Assembly: GCF_006543045.1 (NCBI RefSeq)
Contig: NZ_RBZW01000021.1
Coordinates: 372,001 to 436,000, forward strand
DNA: 64,000 nt
Direction of reading: 5' to 3'
From: Salinadaptatus halalkaliphilus
GTDB taxonomy: Archaea > Halobacteriota > Halobacteria > Halobacteriales > Natrialbaceae
The notes below the pieces were generated by a model. The model saw only the letters and a program-made list of their open reading frames with translations. It had not been told where the DNA came from and ran no database searches. Below, piece by piece: positions 60,541 to 64,000 of the stretch. How positions within the stretch are numbered: position 1 is the first letter of the stretch; every line of letters starts with the position of its first letter. Position numbers and translations under genes: made by a program.

Positions 60541-62430
60541 ATGGCCGGTTCGACGCGCGTTCTCTACGTCGGTGACGATCTGGCTACCGAGAGGGGGCTC
60601 GACGACTGTCGCCGGGAACCCACCGTCACGTCGCTCGCCGATCCGGCGGCCGCGATCGATCGTCTCGCGAGCGACGACATCGATTGTGTCGTCTGTGACG
60701 CCGCGTTCGACGAGGCGGTCGAGATGGATGGACTCGACCTCCTCCGAACCATCCGCGACCGCGATCCGTCGCTGCCGGTGATCCTGGTGACGGACGGATC
60801 GCCCGAACAGACAACTGCAGCGATCGCCGCTGGCGTGACCGATCTGCACACGACTACCAGCCCAGACACTGCCACACCAACGCTCGCCTCGCGGGTCGAT
60901 GTCGCGGTCGACAGCGCCGGGACGGCGGTCGATTCCGTGGCCGGCGAGTCCACCACTCCCGTCGGCGCTTCCGACGACGGTATCGCCACTACCGAAACCG
61001 ACTCGTTCCAGTTGGTGGAACTGTTCACCGACATCGATCGCTACCGCCCGGTGATCGACGGGATCGCCGATCCGGTGTACGTCCTCGACGACGAGGGTGT
61101 CTGTATCGCCGCCAATCGCGCGTGGTCGGCGTATACTGGTCACGACCGATCCGTCTTCGTGGGCCGTCACGCTCGCGAGTTCCTCGATGAACAGGAGTAC
61201 GAAACCGCCTCGGCGACGGTCGCGAATCTGTACGCGGAGGACGGCGGCCGGGACGCCTTCGAAATGACGATCGAGACGGCAACCGGTGAGACCCGACGTG
61301 TGGAGGTCAACGTGACGGTCGTTACGGACGAGACCGGCGCGTACGCCGGATCGATCGGCGTCATGCGAGACATTACGGAGCGCAAGGCGCGAACCCGGGA
61401 ACTCGGCCAGTACGAAGCGATCGTCGAGACAGCCCCGATCGGGTTGCTCGCGGTCGACGCCGACGGCTACCTCCGTTGGCACAACGAGGTGTTTACGGAG
61501 GATCTCGGCATCGATCGAGAGATCGTGGGCACCCACTTCACAGAGATCGTCGACGACGGGTTCGTCCCGGAGATGGTCCTCGACAACTACCTCGACCGCG
61601 TTCGGCATTTGCTCTCCGACGAGAACGACGACGAGCGCGTCACCTACGAAACGGAGTGGGTCGACGCGAACGGGGACCGCGGTGTCACTGAGTTCAACAT
61701 GGGTCTGCTCCCGCTCGAGGACGGCGAGTTCGCCGGCACCGTCCACGCCTTCCGAAACGTGACCGAACGCGTTGAGTATCACGCGGAACTCGAGCGCCAG
61801 AACGACCGCCTCGAGCAGTTCGCCAGTATCGTCTCCCACGACATTCGCAACCCGTTGAATGTCGCGAGCGGCTATCTCGACATCCTCGAAGCAGAGCACG
61901 ACGACGACGAACTCGAGGAGATCCAGTGGGCACTCGAACGCATGGAGGAGTTAATCGACGACCTCCTGACCCTCGCACGGTACGGTCGCACGGTCGACGA
62001 ACGTGAACGGGTCGTCCTCGACGAGGTCCTTGCCGAGTCCTGGGCGGGCGTCGATACCGCCGACGCGACGCTGGTCGCGGCTATCGACGGCTCGATCATA
62101 GCACACGAGAGCCGTATCCGCGAACTGTTCGAGAACCTCTTCCGGAACGCGATCGAACACGGTGGGTTGGATGTCACCGTCACCGTCGGCCGCATCGACG
62201 GCGAAGCGGACGGGTTCTTCGTCGAGGACGACGGCGGCGGGCTCCCGGACACCGAGGATATCTTCGAGTTCGGCCACACGACCGCCGAGGACGGAACCGG
62301 CTTCGGACTCGGAATCGTCTCGGACATCGCCTCCGCTCACGGCTGGTCGATTACGGCGTGTCAGGGTGCAAGCGGTGGCGCGCGGTTCGAAGTTCGTGAG
62401 GTGACGAGCCTCTCGGAGCACCCGAATTGA
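60541..62430 (+). CDS. Receiver-PAS-PAS histidine kinase (first of a tandem pair)
   Basis: 629 residues. A receiver-like domain at about 5-125 has VLYVGDD and CVVCDAAF as possible acidic pocket and phosphorylation site, but the region is divergent (VTDGSPEQT). PAS 1 lies at about 170-280 (ending MRDITERKART) and PAS 2 at about 285-405 (ending FRNVTERVEYH). His 433 is in SHDIRNPLNV. The ATPase domain has LFENLFRNAIEHGG, EDDGGGLP and GTGFGLGIV. It is followed by a close paralogue. No response regulator is adjacent. Confidence 0.94.
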   Translation: MAGSTRVLYVGDDLATERGLDDCRREPTVTSLADPAAAIDRLASDDIDCVVCDAAFDEAVEMDGLDLLRTIRDRDPSLPVILVTDGSPEQTTAAIAAGVTDLHTTTSPDTATPTLASRVDVAVDSAGTAVDSVAGESTTPVGASDDGIATTETDSFQLVELFTDIDRYRPVIDGIADPVYVLDDEGVCIAANRAWSAYTGHDRSVFVGRHAREFLDEQEYETASATVANLYAEDGGRDAFEMTIETATGETRRVEVNVTVVTDETGAYAGSIGVMRDITERKARTRELGQYEAIVETAPIGLLAVDADGYLRWHNEVFTEDLGIDREIVGTHFTEIVDDGFVPEMVLDNYLDRVRHLLSDENDDERVTYETEWVDANGDRGVTEFNMGLLPLEDGEFAGTVHAFRNVTERVEYHAELERQNDRLEQFASIVSHDIRNPLNVASGYLDILEAEHDDDELEEIQWALERMEELIDDLLTLARYGRTVDERERVVLDEVLAESWAGVDTADATLVAAIDGSIIAHESRIRELFENLFRNAIEHGGLDVTVTVGRIDGEADGFFVEDDGGGLPDTEDIFEFGHTTAEDGTGFGLGIVSDIASAHGWSITACQGASGGARFEVREVTSLSEHPN

Positions 62431-62542
62431 GCGACGGGTTCGAAACGTGTGGTCCACGCGGAGCGACCGCCCGGAGCGAACCGGCCGGCTACGGTGAAAA
62501 ACACAAACTATTATGTAAGTTGGGTACCCTCTATCCAACCCG

Positions 62543-64000
62543 ATGCACTCCGGGATGGACGTACTCTGCGTCGACGACGACCCGGATGTCCGCGACCTCA
62601 CGGCGACGTTCCTCGAGCGGACCGCAGACGCCATCGAGGTTACGACCGCCCCCTCGGGCCGTGACGGTATCGAACGCATCGACCAGCAACCGATCGACTG
62701 CGTCGTCAGCGATTACGACATGCCCGGTCTGAGTGGCCTCGAGTTTCTCGAGGTCGTCCGCGAGCGCGATCCCGAGTTGCCGTTTATCCTCTTTACCGGC
62801 AAGGGATCCGAAGAGATCGCCAGCGAAGCAATCTCTGCCGGCGTCACCGACTACGTTCGAAAGGAGCCAAGCACCGACCAGTACGCCGTCCTCGCCAACC
62901 GGATCGAAAACGCCATCGCAAAACGCCGCGCCGACCAGGCACGTCGCCGGAGCGAACGCGAACTCGAGCAGTATCGCACGCTCGTCGAAACGGCCGTGGA
63001 CCCGATGTACGTCCTCGACGATTCCGGCGTCTGTCTGGTCGTCAACGAAGCGCTCGCCGACTTTGTCGGCTGCGACCGCGAACGGATGATCGGGAACCGA
63101 CTCGAGCAGTTCGTCGATAGCGACGCGTACGAACGCGGTGCCAAATCGCTCGAACGATTGGTCGGAACCGGTCACAAACGGGATCGCCTCGAGGTTACGA
63201 TCACGCAGGACAACGGCGAACGTCGCGTGGGCGAGGTTCACCTCACCGCACTCACCGACGACGGTGCGTTCGACGGGTCGGTGGGCGTCGTTCGAGACAT
63301 CTCCGACCGGAAGGAACGCGAACGAGAACTCCAGACGTACGAACGAATCGTCGAACTCGCGCCGATCGCACTCTTTACGCTGGACGAAACCGGCACGATC
63401 TCCTGGCTGAACGACGAGTTCGCCGTTCCGTTCGAAGAGTCGCCAGCAGAACTACGGGGGACCACATTTCGGACCCTCATCGACCGTGGCTACTACGACG
63501 AACGTGTGGCCCGCAAGTACGAGGAGAAGGTCAGACAAATGCTCTCCTCGAGACACGACAGCCAGCGAGCGATGTACTCCGTCCGGTTTCGGTCGGCCGA
63601 CGGCGACGTCGAGATTCACGACGTCCACACCAAACTCCTCCCGCTCGAGGACGGCGAGTTCGCCGGCACCATCCACGCCGTCCGGGATATGACCCAGCGG
63701 CGCCGCCATCAGCGGGAACTCGAGCGCCAGAACGACCGCCTCGAGCAGTTCGCCAGCCTCGTGTCTCACGACCTGCGAAACCCACTCAACGTCGCCCAGG
63801 GGAGTCTCGAGAGCCACGCGAGTGCCTGTCACAGGACGGACGACCACATCGAGAACGTCCGTGACTCCCTCGGGCGGATGAACGAGCTAATCGACCATCT
63901 CCTCTCGCTGGCCCACCACGGACGGACCGTCGGCGAACCGACCGCCGTTCCCCTGTCGCAACTCGCTCGAGACGCCTGGGATTCCGTCGACACCGGTGGC
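62543..64000 (+). CDS. Receiver-PAS-PAS histidine kinase (second of a tandem pair), 3' end missing
   Basis: The frame starts at ATG 62543 (or 62555) and is open to base 64000 (486 codons), continuing outside. The receiver is canonical: CVDDDPDV with the acidic pocket, Asp 57 in VVSDYDMPG, FTGKGSEEIA and the Lys in YVRKEP. PAS 1 is about 150-260 (ending VRDISDRKERE) and PAS 2 about 265-385 (ending VRDMTQRRRHQ). His 409 lies in SHDLRNPLNV. The ATPase domain is cut off by the edge. Unlike the upstream paralogue, the receiver looks fully functional. Confidence 0.93.
   Translation, partial: MHSGMDVLCVDDDPDVRDLTATFLERTADAIEVTTAPSGRDGIERIDQQPIDCVVSDYDMPGLSGLEFLEVVRERDPELPFILFTGKGSEEIASEAISAGVTDYVRKEPSTDQYAVLANRIENAIAKRRADQARRRSERELEQYRTLVETAVDPMYVLDDSGVCLVVNEALADFVGCDRERMIGNRLEQFVDSDAYERGAKSLERLVGTGHKRDRLEVTITQDNGERRVGEVHLTALTDDGAFDGSVGVVRDISDRKERERELQTYERIVELAPIALFTLDETGTISWLNDEFAVPFEESPAELRGTTFRTLIDRGYYDERVARKYEEKVRQMLSSRHDSQRAMYSVRFRSADGDVEIHDVHTKLLPLEDGEFAGTIHAVRDMTQRRRHQRELERQNDRLEQFASLVSHDLRNPLNVAQGSLESHASACHRTDDHIENVRDSLGRMNELIDHLLSLAHHGRTVGEPTAVPLSQLARDAWDSVDTGG

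Noticed and set aside
60535-61899. 454-codon open frame on the minus strand opposite the first tandem kinase
   Set aside because: Shadow of the receiver and PAS region; composition dominated by V, D, R with no motif.

Overview
The window is chromosomal DNA of a haloarchaeon, most likely a member of the Natrialbaceae (Natrinema/Haloterrigena-like). The support is high G+C, very acidic proteins rich in D/E, GTG starts, TATA-type archaeal promoters close to start codons, twin-arginine lipobox signal peptides, and marker genes such as the 129-codon halophilic 2Fe-2S ferredoxin, aIF-1A, aRF1, Trm1, the Sec61-beta subunit, coenzyme F420 genes and HalOD1/DUF7344-type proteins. The species assignment is inference. 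No rRNA, tRNA, CRISPR array or intact insertion sequence was seen.

Layout. 1-4.2 kb: leftward moxR-DUF58-transglutaminase operon (last gene runs off the edge). 4.4-10.2 kb: cold-shock protein, zinc-ribbon proteins, an F420-dependent reductase overlapping cofE, a DUF460 RNase H-like coiled-coil protein and aIF-1A. Two very small genes here (zinc ribbon at 7.2-7.5 kb and a membrane protein at 9.6-9.8 kb) are each broken by a single-base homopolymer change. 10.3-19.2 kb: histidine kinase, PLP aminotransferase, cupredoxin lipoprotein, MFS carrier, the metY-metX pair for homocysteine synthesis, and serB. 19.3-31.5 kb: a PAS kinase, two UspA proteins, an MscS channel, a PiT phosphate carrier, ferredoxin, prepilin peptidase, divergent lrp/glnA, an amidohydrolase, an enoyl-CoA hydratase and hisH.

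31.7-38.1 kb is the most distinctive part. A soluble chemoreceptor-type signalling domain is fused to a RecA/KaiC-like domain that has lost its P-loop. After a small membrane protein comes an overlapping three-gene operon: a two-domain KaiC ATPase followed by two different histidine kinases that share a similar N-terminal receiver-like domain. This looks like a KaiC-plus-kinase signalling module.

38.2-47.5 kb: SWIM zinc-finger protein, trm1, a YihY membrane protein with an extra C-terminal part, an MFS carrier facing a phosphotransferase across a perfect palindrome, a DUF389 protein, a Tat-exported protein with repeated domains and a DUF4870 protein. 47.5-48.2 kb is gene-poor and holds the decayed right end of an IS200/IS605-type tnpB element. 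48.2-60.2 kb: DUF7344 regulator, npdG, thioredoxin, Sec61-beta, a stand-alone HalOD1 protein, a TraB-like protein, aRF1, a MinD-like ATPase, argS, an RNase Z-like hydrolase, a QueD-like enzyme, a methyltransferase and a radical SAM protein. 60.5-64 kb: two tandem paralogous receiver-PAS-PAS histidine kinases, the second cut by the window edge, with DNA-identical blocks suggesting recent duplication or gene conversion.

A family of roughly 80-bp imperfect palindromes lies in several intergenic gaps (best copies at 11987-12065 and 60397-60477) and looks like a dispersed non-coding mobile or structural repeat.
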